NCBI GenBank assembly: GCA_947175285.1
Contig: CAMWMM010000090.1
Location: 1 to 12,449 of the forward strand
DNA length: 12,449 bases
Source: an uncultured Lachnospiraceae bacterium
GTDB lineage: Bacteria > Bacillota_A > Clostridia > Lachnospirales > Lachnospiraceae
Direction of reading: 5' to 3'
Below the pieces are notes generated by a model. That model searched no databases and was not told the origin of the DNA. It saw nothing but the letters and a program-made list of their open reading frames with translations. Below are positions 1 through 6,854 of the stretch, one piece after another (the first letter of the stretch is position 1; each line of letters starts with the position of its first letter). The position numbers and the translations under genes are program-made.

Positions 1-481
1 TCATCAGGCTTTGCAGTTCAGGAAGCGTCGGGGAAAACTGTTTGGTGTTTTTTATCAGATTATAAAATTCATCCACAAGGCGGTGTTCCCGCATGTCAGC
101 CTGATAGTATACGGTTTGGAGGGAAACGGCGCCGCCAATCATTTTTTCCATCAGTTTCTTGTGAAAGGCGATACACACGCCCTGTCCGAGATTTCCATAC
201 CGTTCCCATTGCGCCGCATCGTCCCTGTATTTGGAAAAACATGCTGCGTAAGCCGAATAATGAAATTCTTCTTCCATTTCTTTTTGGAAAAAGGATGTGA
301 TTATACGGCTTTTTTCATTTTCTCCGTCTAAAACCAGTTTATCGGAAACCGCTTTACAGATGCCGTTCATAAATAAACGCATTTCCGAAGTATCGTTCAT
401 ATTTAAAATATTATTCAGTCGCAGTTCCGCACAGCGGATAATGCTGTCAAAGGCAGCAAAGTTAGTATAATGATATAGCAA
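1..481 (-). CDS. DUF2971 family protein, N-terminal 160 residues (3' end outside window)
   Basis: The reverse strand reads open from here to the left edge with no stop. The protein opens MLYHYTNFAAFDSII, then has LNNILNMNDTSEM (about residues 22-34) and AACFSKYRDDAAQWERYGN (about 79-97) followed by GQGVCIAFH. This pattern (HYT start, NDxxE, CFS...W..Y...GVCIAF) is that of DUF2971, a family of unknown biochemical function that is often found in accessory loci. I chose the TTG at 481 because GGAGG lies 7 nt upstream and the family normally begins right at the LYHYT motif. An in-frame ATG at 496 also exists, but it overlaps the NUDIX gene by 10 nt and has no ribosome site. The gene follows the NUDIX gene directly, so the two are probably co-transcribed. 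The C-terminal part cannot be judged. Confidence 0.8.
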   Translation of the reverse strand, partial: MLYHYTNFAAFDSIIRCAELRLNNILNMNDTSEMRLFMNGICKAVSDKLVLDGENEKSRIITSFFQKEMEEEFHYSAYAACFSKYRDDAAQWERYGNLGQGVCIAFHKKLMEKMIGGAVSLQTVYYQADMREHRLVDEFYNLIKNTKQFSPTLPELQSLM

Positions 482-486
482 AGCCT

Positions 487-1140
487 CTACCTCCATAAAT
501 CAGAAATAAAATACATCAGCGCAGCCCAGGTATACACGGAGTAAAAGATACCTTTTGCGTCTTTTCCCGCTTTCAGGACTTCTTTTGCCTCATTGGCGGA
601 AAGAAGATGAAAACCGTGGAAAAGTTCACTGCCGACGGCGCCTTTTTGGGAAAGGGATGACAAGTCATTCAGGCTGACAACCGCACATACCAGCGCATTG
701 CTCTCATCCGTCATACCCGGAGAGGAAAAAAGCAGGGGATTGATAAGTGTCAGGGTGTCGCTTTCCTGCAATTCGATACCGGTTTCCTCTTTCAACTCCC
801 TTTTGGCAGCAGACAGGACAGGTGAGCCGCTGTCCGCATCTTCTTTATCTAAAAGTCCCGCCGGAGGGCTTAGAAGAAACTGCCCGGCAGGATAGCGGTA
901 TTCTTCCGTTAAAAGAAGTTTCGGCTCTTTTCCGTTTTCTTTAATGATGACAACACAGGTAACAGCATCCGGCAGCATGGAAATAAAATCCGCATCCGGT
1001 TTTGTGGCAGGCAGATTTTCAGGTTTTCTCCTGCTGGCGTTATAGTAATGCTTCCCTTCCGCATATTGTAAGTCATAGACATTGATATAGTCGGATGCAA
1101 ACAATGGTTTTACGTTTTCCTGATGAATAACCGGTTTCAT
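487..1140 (-). CDS. NUDIX hydrolase (ADP-ribose pyrophosphatase-like)
   Basis: A 217-residue protein predicted to hydrolyse a nucleoside diphosphate linked to another moiety, most likely ADP-ribose or a related nucleotide sugar, in the cytosol. The Nudix box is visible as PPAGLLDKE (92-100) and RELKEETGIEL (114-124), which supplies the REUxEExGU metal-binding glutamates. EYRYPAG (80-86) before the box and SSPGMTDES (139-147) after it are features of ADP-ribose pyrophosphatases. Compared with the usual spacing there are about five extra residues between the box glycine (G95) and the RE pair, so the first box glutamate is displaced. The N-terminal 55 residues fit the beta domain of the family. 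The upstream ribosome site (AAAGGG) is moderate. It is the first gene of a unit with the DUF2971 gene. The substrate is inferred from family resemblance only. Confidence 0.88.
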   Translation of the reverse strand: MKPVIHQENVKPLFASDYINVYDLQYAEGKHYYNASRRKPENLPATKPDADFISMLPDAVTCVVIIKENGKEPKLLLTEEYRYPAGQFLLSPPAGLLDKEDADSGSPVLSAAKRELKEETGIELQESDTLTLINPLLFSSPGMTDESNALVCAVVSLNDLSSLSQKGAVGSELFHGFHLLSANEAKEVLKAGKDAKGIFYSVYTWAALMYFISDLWR

Positions 1141-1204
1141 GGATGATACCCTTTCTTATATTTTCCTTTAGATAATTTGCAAAGCAAGTTTTTTATATAG
1201 TTAT

Positions 1205-1233
1205 ATTGTAATATAATTTAAATGAATTAGCAA
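1205..1233 (-). promoter_or_regulatory. Predicted promoter of the NUDIX-DUF2971 unit
   Basis: Reading the reverse strand, TTGCTA (1233-1228) and TACAAT (1210-1205) are separated by exactly 17 nt, a good sigma-A-type match about 65 nt upstream of the NUDIX ATG. Found by eye; AT-rich surroundings raise the chance of a false match. Confidence 0.5.
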
Positions 1234-1241
1234 ATACAGCC

Positions 1242-1271
1242 TTGATGACAATGTTTATATTTTATGATAAT
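1242..1271 (+). promoter_or_regulatory. Predicted promoter of the hybrid histidine kinase gene
   Basis: TTGATG (1242-1247) and GATAAT (1266-1271, five of six consensus bases) are 18 nt apart. Transcription would start near 1278 and give a leader of about 65 nt. The -10 hexamer overlaps the left arm of the inverted repeat at 1267-1298, so a protein on that repeat would compete with RNA polymerase. Confidence 0.42.
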
Positions 1272-1298
1272 ATGATGTTGACCCCAACATCATATTAT
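1267..1298. repeat. Perfect 14-bp inverted repeat, operator-like
   Basis: The arms 1267-1280 and 1285-1298 are exact reverse complements (ATAATATGATGTTG on the left) around a 4-nt spacer ACCC. It lies between two divergent genes, so it does not sit where a terminator is needed, and no T-run follows the right arm. Its overlap with the predicted -10 of the kinase promoter suggests an operator or a 5'-leader stem-loop. No regulator can be assigned. Confidence 0.6.
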
Positions 1299-1343
1299 AT
1301 AAGGAATGAAAAAGACTATAGAAAGTAGAAAAGAGAGAAAGAA

Positions 1344-3908
1344 ATGATAATACATATTATAGTAAATATTATACAACTTATCGGCATCCTTGTTCCGTTT
1401 GCGGGATGTGTGGTGCTTTTAAAAAGGGCGAAGAGCAATTCATCCATGTATCTGCTGTTTGCCAATCTCGGCTGTTTGATTATAAACGCCAGCTATTTGC
1501 TGCTTTTGCTGTCAACAACCTATGAGGGAGCGCACATAGCGTTAAAAATGGAATATCTGGGCAGTACGGTCTTTTATTTGACGTTTGCGCTGTTTTTATG
1601 GACCTATATGCGTTTAAAGCCGTATAAGTGGGCGGTGGCGCTGATTTCTGCCTGGTCTGTTTTAGAGGTTATCTTCCTTGTTCTGACTTGGACGGGTGAC
1701 ACTTTCGGATTGGTTTTTGAGCGCCTTGATTTTCTGTGGGATTCCCGAACGGGGCTTGTTATGATTCATACGATTCCGGGAGCCTTTTATTTTATACATT
1801 ATTGTATCATCTGCATGATCGGGCTGTGCGGTATGATTTATACGACTTGTCGGATGTTTCTGGTACAGATTAAGACAGAGAAATATAATCTTGCCAGGCT
1901 GGCAGGAGCCCAGTTTGTTATTACGGCTTCTCTGGCATTGATGCTGCAATTTCACTTCCCGTTTGACATTGTGCCGATTTGCACCTCATTATCTATTTTG
2001 GTGATTATTATCAGCATTCACCGGAATGAATTTTTCGGTATTATGGAGCTTGGACAGCAATGGGCATTTGACCAGATGGAGGACGCCTTTATTGTCGTTG
2101 ATGAGATGTACGGATATCTGGATTCTAATTCCTATGCAGGTAAAGTATTTCCTGAATTAAATCACAAGCGTAAAAACGAGATAGTATCCGGCGATGTATG
2201 CAGGCTTTTTATGGATGCGGAGAAAATTCAGCAGATTCAGGGAAAATATTATCATAAAAAGAAAATGGAAATACGGGAGAACGGAAAACTGACCGGTTAT
2301 ACAATGCTGTTGGTGGACATTACGGAACAGTATGAACTGATGGAACGTGTCAAAGAGGAAAAGGAGCGTGCAGACGAGGCAAACCGCGCAAAATCCGCAT
2401 TTGTTTCCAATGTTTCCCATGAAATCCGTACGCCGATGAACGCCATTGTGGGAATGACGCAGATTATGCTCCGCAGGGATTTACCGAAGCAGGATAAAGA
2501 ATATCTGATGAATATCCAAAATTCGGGGAACGCGCTGTTAACCATCGTCAATGATCTTTTGGATATGTCGAAAATCGAAGCGGGTAAAATGGAGCTTGTC
2601 GATGATGAATACAGTTTTATGTCTATGTTAAGTGATCTTGGCATGATTATCCTGAATCGAATTGGAAATAAGCCGGTGGAACTGCTGTTTGATATCGACC
2701 CGGATATTCCGGCAAAACTCTATGGCGATGCACTGAGAATCCGTCAGGTTATTATTAACCTGATGAATAATGCAACCAAATTTACCGAAGAGGGGTATGT
2801 CAGTCTGACCGTGAGGGTAAATGAAAAAGTACAGGACGATATCGAATTATTTATCTCCGTCAAAGATACCGGGCAGGGAATCCGTGAAGAAGACCTTACG
2901 AAGCTCTTTGGTTCTTTCCAACAGGTAGATACGAAGAAAAATCACAATAAAGAGGGAACCGGACTGGGACTTTCCATTTCCAGACAGTTAGTAGAACTGA
3001 TGAATGGCAGTATTGATGTGAAAAGTGAATATGGAAAAGGCAGTGAATTTTACTTTACTATTCACCAAAAAGTTGTCGATGAGAACAGGGCAGCTCAGAT
3101 TTCACAAGAAAATAAGATTGCGGTTGCAGGGACTATGAAGAGTGCCGCTGCAAAGGAAATGCTGAAAAAACTGGCTGACAGCTACGGACTTCTGTATGTG
3201 GGAAATATTTTGGCGGATGAAGGAGCAGAGTATTCCGAACTCTTCTATTTTACAGATTGTTATGAGATGTTAAGTGTGGAAGAAAAACAAAAACTGACAG
3301 ATTTGCATGCGACCGTATGCGGCTTATATAATCCAATGATAGAGAGCAGCTTCCCGGAGGGAATGCTTACAATGAACAAACCTCTTTACAGCTATAATTT
3401 CTGTAATCTGATAGAAAACGGACAGAATGCAGAGGATGACAATCCTGTTACGCAGGAGAAGAGTGCACAGGAAGAAACGGCGGAAAATATTAATACGGAA
3501 GAAACAGAGTTTACGGCGCCGGAGGCAAGTATTTTAATCGTGGATGATAATGAAATTAACTGCATGGTGGCGGAGGAAATGTTAAGACCTTTGGGAATGC
3601 AGATGGAAACGGCTTCAGACGGGCAGCAGGCAGTGGAACTTGTACGGAAAAAACAGTATGATTTGATATTTATGGATCATTTGATGCCTGTTATGAACGG
3701 TATTGAAGCGACAGAGGCAATCCGGAAACTGGATGGCGCATATTATCAAAATGTACCGATTGTCGCTCTGACAGGCAATACGGCAGGGGAGCAGCGCGAG
3801 GAATACAAACAGGCGGGCATGAACGATTACCTTTCCAAACCGCTTGATATGACGGATATTTATAGGACAGTCAGAAAATGGATTCCGGATAAGATTCATG
3901 ACAAATAA
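1344..3908 (+). CDS. Membrane hybrid sensor histidine kinase with C-terminal receiver
   Basis: An 854-residue membrane sensor that should autophosphorylate on histidine and pass the phosphate to its own receiver. Order of parts: a hydrophobic N-terminal region with about seven membrane segments (about 1-228, resembling the 7TM histidine-kinase sensor region); a PAS-like segment (about 240-335, ending in MLLVDITEQ); a coiled linker; a HisKA helix with SHEIRTPMNAI and phosphoacceptor H359; and a HATPase domain with an N box (N472, N476), DTGQG (508-512), an F box (F522, F525) and GTGLGL (538-543). Next comes a segment of about 590-690 that resembles a receiver but lacks the acidic pair and phosphoacceptor. 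The last part is a canonical receiver with DD 734-735, phosphoacceptor D778 and K832. No phosphotransfer partner or separate output regulator is adjacent, and the signal is unknown. The ribosome site upstream (AGAGAG) is weak. Confidence 0.93.
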   Translation: MIIHIIVNIIQLIGILVPFAGCVVLLKRAKSNSSMYLLFANLGCLIINASYLLLLLSTTYEGAHIALKMEYLGSTVFYLTFALFLWTYMRLKPYKWAVALISAWSVLEVIFLVLTWTGDTFGLVFERLDFLWDSRTGLVMIHTIPGAFYFIHYCIICMIGLCGMIYTTCRMFLVQIKTEKYNLARLAGAQFVITASLALMLQFHFPFDIVPICTSLSILVIIISIHRNEFFGIMELGQQWAFDQMEDAFIVVDEMYGYLDSNSYAGKVFPELNHKRKNEIVSGDVCRLFMDAEKIQQIQGKYYHKKKMEIRENGKLTGYTMLLVDITEQYELMERVKEEKERADEANRAKSAFVSNVSHEIRTPMNAIVGMTQIMLRRDLPKQDKEYLMNIQNSGNALLTIVNDLLDMSKIEAGKMELVDDEYSFMSMLSDLGMIILNRIGNKPVELLFDIDPDIPAKLYGDALRIRQVIINLMNNATKFTEEGYVSLTVRVNEKVQDDIELFISVKDTGQGIREEDLTKLFGSFQQVDTKKNHNKEGTGLGLSISRQLVELMNGSIDVKSEYGKGSEFYFTIHQKVVDENRAAQISQENKIAVAGTMKSAAAKEMLKKLADSYGLLYVGNILADEGAEYSELFYFTDCYEMLSVEEKQKLTDLHATVCGLYNPMIESSFPEGMLTMNKPLYSYNFCNLIENGQNAEDDNPVTQEKSAQEETAENINTEETEFTAPEASILIVDDNEINCMVAEEMLRPLGMQMETASDGQQAVELVRKKQYDLIFMDHLMPVMNGIEATEAIRKLDGAYYQNVPIVALTGNTAGEQREEYKQAGMNDYLSKPLDMTDIYRTVRKWIPDKIHDK

Positions 3909-3971
3909 TGTTCACGACATAAAATGTTCATGACATAAAATGTTCACGACATAAAATGTTCATGACATAAA
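3908..3971. repeat. Four 16-bp tandem repeats with alternating base (2 x 32 bp)
   Basis: Four contiguous units at 3908-3923, 3924-3939, 3940-3955 and 3956-3971 read ATGTTCAYGACATAAA. Y is C, T, C, T in order, so the array is equally a 32-bp unit repeated exactly twice. Each unit holds a small dyad, ATGT-N5-ACAT, then AAA. The first unit begins on the last base of the kinase stop codon. A fifth degenerate copy (12 of 16 bases) lies in register at 3892-3907, within the last kinase codons. The array ends about 50 bp before the TATAAT of the FlxA-like gene. There are no spacers, so it is not a CRISPR. Confidence 0.9.
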
Positions 3972-4019
3972 ATGTCATTTTCACAACATTTTTTGAAGAA
4001 AGCTGCCTTGATTTTCCGA

Positions 4020-4025
4020 TATAAT
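4020..4025 (+). promoter_or_regulatory. Predicted -10 element of the FlxA-like gene
   Basis: A perfect TATAAT lies 30 nt upstream of the chosen ATG, but no recognisable -35 hexamer stands 16-18 nt before it. A -10 without a -35 is consistent with an activator-dependent promoter, and the tandem dyads at 3908-3971 lie upstream where an activator could bind. That link is inference. Confidence 0.45.
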
Positions 4026-4054
4026 TTATAAATACAACAAGGAGGTTGGATGAT

Positions 4055-4834
4055 ATGACAATTAATGGAACAAACGGAGTCAGTGCAAGTGCAGGGATGC
4101 AGGCAGGACAAACCGGAATGGCGAAGGCGACAGACCCGGTAAGCAAGGATATCCAGAATCAGATATCCAGATTGCAGAAACAGCTTCAGGAGCTTTCTGC
4201 CAATACGGAACTGAGTACCGAGAACAAGATGAAGAAGCGTCAGGACATTCAGAAGCAGATCAGCGATTTAAATGCGCAGCTTCGTCAGCATCAGATAGAG
4301 ATGCGTAAACAGGAGCAGGAGAAAAAAGCTTCTTTTGATGATATGCTTAGCGGAGAGCAGCAGACGCAGGGTGCTAAGTCTAAGTCAAAAGGACAGGGAA
4401 TGCCCTCTCAGGCAAGTATGGAAGCTATGATTTCCGCAGATATGGCGATGGATCAGGCAAAAGTGCATGGTTCCGTAGCAACGAAGATGGAGGGGCGTGC
4501 AGGCGTTCTGGAAACGGAAATTATGCTGGATGAAAGCCGTAACGGCGACGCCAGTGCAAAACGGGCGGAACTTGCCGATGTAGAGGAAATAGCGATGGAT
4601 GCGACATCTTCTCAAATGAGTATGCTTTCCAAAGCGAATGAGACAATGGAAGAGGCTTCCGAGAAAGACAAGACGAAAGAAACAGAGGAGAAGAAAGCCG
4701 GAGAAGAAGGAGAAGAAGCGACAAACGGTGTACCGGTTTCTGATTCCGAGGCGCAGGGAGAGAGTATTGCAGAGGGACTTGAGGCTGTAATTCCGCCGGT
4801 AAGACAATATACCCCTGTAGATGTAAGACTTTAG
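4055..4834 (+). CDS. FlxA-like family protein
   Basis: A 259-residue soluble, Gln/Lys/Glu-rich protein. It has a Gly/Ser/Ala-rich N-terminus (1-28), a segment from SKDIQNQISRLQKQLQELS (30-48) through about residue 97 that is strongly heptad-like and matches the FlxA-like family, a second helical stretch (about 118-200), an acidic low-complexity tail (about 197-224) and a conserved-looking end YTPVDVRL. It has no signal peptide, membrane segment or catalytic motif. Family members occur widely in Clostridia, and the function is unknown despite the flagellum-derived name; no flagellar gene is in view. The ATG at 4055 is the start because AAGGAGG (4039-4045) stands 9 nt before it. The in-frame TTG at 4046 touches that ribosome site and cannot use it. 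The gene is monocistronic, convergent with the DUF4097 operon, and ends in a terminator. Confidence 0.85.
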   Translation: MTINGTNGVSASAGMQAGQTGMAKATDPVSKDIQNQISRLQKQLQELSANTELSTENKMKKRQDIQKQISDLNAQLRQHQIEMRKQEQEKKASFDDMLSGEQQTQGAKSKSKGQGMPSQASMEAMISADMAMDQAKVHGSVATKMEGRAGVLETEIMLDESRNGDASAKRAELADVEEIAMDATSSQMSMLSKANETMEEASEKDKTKETEEKKAGEEGEEATNGVPVSDSEAQGESIAEGLEAVIPPVRQYTPVDVRL

Positions 4835-4868
4835 AAAAAAGCGCAGGCCGTTTGGCTTGCGCTTTTTT
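4835..4868. terminator. Bidirectional intrinsic terminator
   Basis: A 15-bp stem, left arm 4835-4849 and right arm 4854-4868, closes a GTTT loop with only one G-U wobble. The GC-rich core (GCGCAGGCC against GGCTTGCGC) is flanked by six A and six T, so it can work in both directions. It starts directly after the FlxA-like stop codon and lies 14 nt past the stop of the convergent DUF4097-type gene, so it serves both units. Confidence 0.92.
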
Positions 4869-4881
4869 AGAACAAATCCGA

Positions 4882-5592
4882 TTATGCTGTTTCCAGTGTG
4901 ATTTTGCCAACCCCACATTGTAATATGGCTTTGCCTAATGCGTTCTCGTGGGATCGGTGTTTTTCAAGAGCAATGCTTCTCATTCCTTGTCCGTTAATTT
5001 TAACTTCACCCAATGCACAGGAAATATCATAATCGAAATCATCTTCTTTATTGGTAAGTTGGAGTGCGCAATGTCCTACGGCGCAGTCTACTTGAAAGCC
5101 GCCGTTAATTTCTCCATTGTAGAAGCATTCTCCTGCACCGCAGTTCAGTCTCAGGGTTCCGGATTTTGCCTGCTTTAGATTTACGCTCCCAGCACCAACT
5201 TCAATATGAAGGTTTTGTGCGACTGAAAGCTGTTTCGCTTTCCATTTTCCGGCGCCGATAGAGACATCCATATCATGGCAGGAGAGGGGAAATTCTTTCA
5301 TATTCATTTTTCCGGCTCCCAGGTTCAAGGATATATGTTCAAGCATGAGACCTTTAGGGAACAGAAGTGTAATCCGCGTTTTCGTATGTCTTGGATAGTG
5401 CACGATTCTGTTATACGGTTTATAGGAAACGACTAATTTATCATCCTGCATTTCGCAAAGATAAGTGCCGTCCGCTAAATCTTCGGCTGTTACCTGAATG
5501 TCTTCGTTCGGTGCGGTATTGAAGATAACCTGTGCAAAGCCGACCTGCAATTCCAGTTTTTTTACGTTATATGATGAAAATGTATTTGTCAT
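4882..5592 (-). CDS. DUF4097-type beta-solenoid protein
   Basis: A 236-residue protein without signal peptide or membrane segment. From about residue 90 it consists of short beta-strand repeats, each centred on a small-Gly turn: LGAGK (91), IGAGK (112), VGAGS (132), CGAGE (151), then AVGHC, CALGE and CGVGK. The spacing is mostly 19-22 residues. This is the pattern of DUF4097 proteins (putative beta-helical 'adhesin' fold), which often accompany LiaF-like and PspC-like membrane proteins. The N-terminal 85 residues are a separate beta-rich part. It is the last gene of the LytTR-LiaF operon, 15 nt after the LiaF-like gene, with its own GGAGG 6 nt before the ATG. Lack of an export signal suggests it acts in the cytosol, perhaps with the LiaF-like protein (inference). 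Confidence 0.82.
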   Translation of the reverse strand: MTNTFSSYNVKKLELQVGFAQVIFNTAPNEDIQVTAEDLADGTYLCEMQDDKLVVSYKPYNRIVHYPRHTKTRITLLFPKGLMLEHISLNLGAGKMNMKEFPLSCHDMDVSIGAGKWKAKQLSVAQNLHIEVGAGSVNLKQAKSGTLRLNCGAGECFYNGEINGGFQVDCAVGHCALQLTNKEDDFDYDISCALGEVKINGQGMRSIALEKHRSHENALGKAILQCGVGKITLETA

Positions 5593-5607
5593 TATAATCC
5601 TCCATTC

Positions 5608-6315
5608 TTAGACGTAATGCAGTTCAATATGTCCGAAATTGGTTTCTCCCTGAATGTAGAGCGTGGTATCGCTGCTCCCGGCGGAAGTGCCGTATTCGTC
5701 AATATTTCCGAAAGAATGCTCTAAGTTTATTACAACTTTCCACTCTTTTGGAATATAGAGGGCTGTCGCGCCAAAATTATTTTCGATTGATACCTGAGCA
5801 GAATTATCCTGAATAATGGCATTATCAAAATAAACGGTCAGGCTTCCGAAATTGTTTTCCAAGTGCGCATCACGGAAGTTATCGGAATTAACATAACGGA
5901 TTGCCGCACTGAAATTATTTTCGCAGATAAGGTGTTCGTCATTGAACTGCTCGCTGCTTTCTCCGAAAGCGCTATGGCTTTTCCCGGCGATATTTATGTG
6001 ATGGTGATACTTCCTTTTACCATGAAACAGCATGGATAATCCGATGCTGAATAACAGCGCCGCAGCTAAAACGCTCCAAGGCGTTAAGGCTTCAATTCCT
6101 AACGGTTCGTCATAGATGATGCAGAGAAAAGCAATCGCAAACATGATTTCGTAGAAATTGATGTGCCTGAGTCCCTGTATGAGCATCCATACTAAAATGA
6201 TGGTTGCAAATATGGAAAATACGCCCACATCGGGCATGAGACCAAGTTTGCTGACAATAATAAGCAGCGCTGCTACAATAAAAAAGATACCCCAGAATAT
6301 TTTTTGTTTTTTCAT
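5608..6315 (-). CDS. LiaF-like membrane protein
   Basis: A 235-residue protein with about four N-terminal membrane segments (about 5-22, 30-47, 52-68, 79-97), a basic His-rich linker (GKRKYHHH, 99-106) and a C-terminal beta-rich domain. This matches the LiaF layout (LiaI/LiaF-like transmembrane region plus LiaF-like C-terminal domain). LiaF of Bacillus subtilis inhibits the LiaRS cell-envelope stress response. The C-terminal domain repeats an E-x-N-F turn: ENNF 132, 153 and 178, EHSF 199 and ETNF 224, with alternating spacing 21, 25, 21, 25. The start codon overlaps the LytTR stop in ATGA, so translation is probably coupled. No LiaS-type kinase is adjacent, and the role as an envelope sensor or anti-regulator here is inferred. 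Confidence 0.83.
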   Translation of the reverse strand: MKKQKIFWGIFFIVAALLIIVSKLGLMPDVGVFSIFATIILVWMLIQGLRHINFYEIMFAIAFLCIIYDEPLGIEALTPWSVLAAALLFSIGLSMLFHGKRKYHHHINIAGKSHSAFGESSEQFNDEHLICENNFSAAIRYVNSDNFRDAHLENNFGSLTVYFDNAIIQDNSAQVSIENNFGATALYIPKEWKVVINLEHSFGNIDEYGTSAGSSDTTLYIQGETNFGHIELHYV

Positions 6316-6773
6316 CGATGTAACCTCTTTTCCTCTAATTTGCTGATTAACGGTTTATAATAGTACCTTGAAACGTAGACCTGTTTATGTGTGCCGAAAA
6401 AAGCAACGACACTGGATGCGGTCAGATTTCTGTCTATGGAATAAATATGGTTAGTATTCAAAATCGTGGATTTTGATACCCGCATAAAAAATCCCGGAAG
6501 AACATCCTCCAACTCATACAGTTTATACTTTGTCTGGTAGGCGTCGGTTTTCGTATGTGCGCTGATGCCCGATTCGTCTGTTTCAAAAAATAAAATCTCG
6601 TTTAATGAAAGATAATATTCGGTATTTCCTTTATAAAAGGTAAATTTCTGCGCCGCGCCCGTCACTTCACTGACTGCTTTTTGTATTGCCGATACCTCTT
6701 CCGTTAATTCGCGGCAGCGTATCAGCACTTCGTCTTCTTCTAAGGATTCTTCAATTTCAATTTTGATTTTCAT
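6312..6773 (-). CDS. LytTR-domain DNA-binding transcriptional regulator
   Basis: A 153-residue regulator with a charged N-terminal helical part (about 1-42, starting MKIKIEIEESLEEDEV) and a single LytTR DNA-binding domain (about 45-148). Diagnostic stretches are YLSLNEILFFETD (54-66) and FFMRVSKSTILNTNHI (95-110). It has no receiver domain, so it is not a standard response regulator; activity may be set by the LiaF-like protein translated from the overlapping next gene. It is the first gene of the operon, with a strong ribosome site (AGGAGAAAGG) before the ATG. It probably controls its own operon, as is common for LytTR regulators coupled to membrane proteins (inference). Confidence 0.88.
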   Translation of the reverse strand: MKIKIEIEESLEEDEVLIRCRELTEEVSAIQKAVSEVTGAAQKFTFYKGNTEYYLSLNEILFFETDESGISAHTKTDAYQTKYKLYELEDVLPGFFMRVSKSTILNTNHIYSIDRNLTASSVVAFFGTHKQVYVSRYYYKPLISKLEEKRLHR

Positions 6774-6825
6774 TGTCCTTTCTCCTGTGTTGCTTTTGTT
6801 AGCTGCCGTTTTTTAGCATGTTTTC

Positions 6826-6854
6826 ATTCTAAAAAAATAAACCGCTGATGTAAA
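6826..6854 (-). promoter_or_regulatory. Predicted promoter of the LytTR-LiaF-DUF4097 operon
   Basis: On the reverse strand TTTACA (6854-6849) and TAGAAT (6831-6826) are 17 nt apart, each matching five of six consensus bases, about 52 nt upstream of the LytTR ATG. The -35 is part of the stem, and the spacer contains the T-run, of the terminator of the upstream operon. Confidence 0.6.

Noticed and set aside
11..331. Plus-strand open frame of 106 codons at the left edge
   Set aside because: It lies opposite the DUF2971 coding sequence, which has a clear family pattern; no ribosome site and no recognisable protein.
1267..1298. Inverted repeat considered as a terminator
   Set aside because: Both flanking genes diverge from it, the stem is AT-rich, and no T-run follows.
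3908..3971. Short repeat array considered as a CRISPR
   Set aside because: Units are 16 bp and contiguous without spacers, and there are no cas genes.
4046..4054. TTG at 4046 as start of the FlxA-like gene
   Set aside because: It directly abuts the AAGGAGG ribosome site; the ATG at 4055 has the correct 9-nt spacing.
4385..4918. Two overlapping minus-strand open frames opposite the FlxA-like gene
   Set aside because: Low-complexity Leu/Phe/Cys/Arg-rich translations antisense to a well-supported gene, and they cross a bidirectional terminator.
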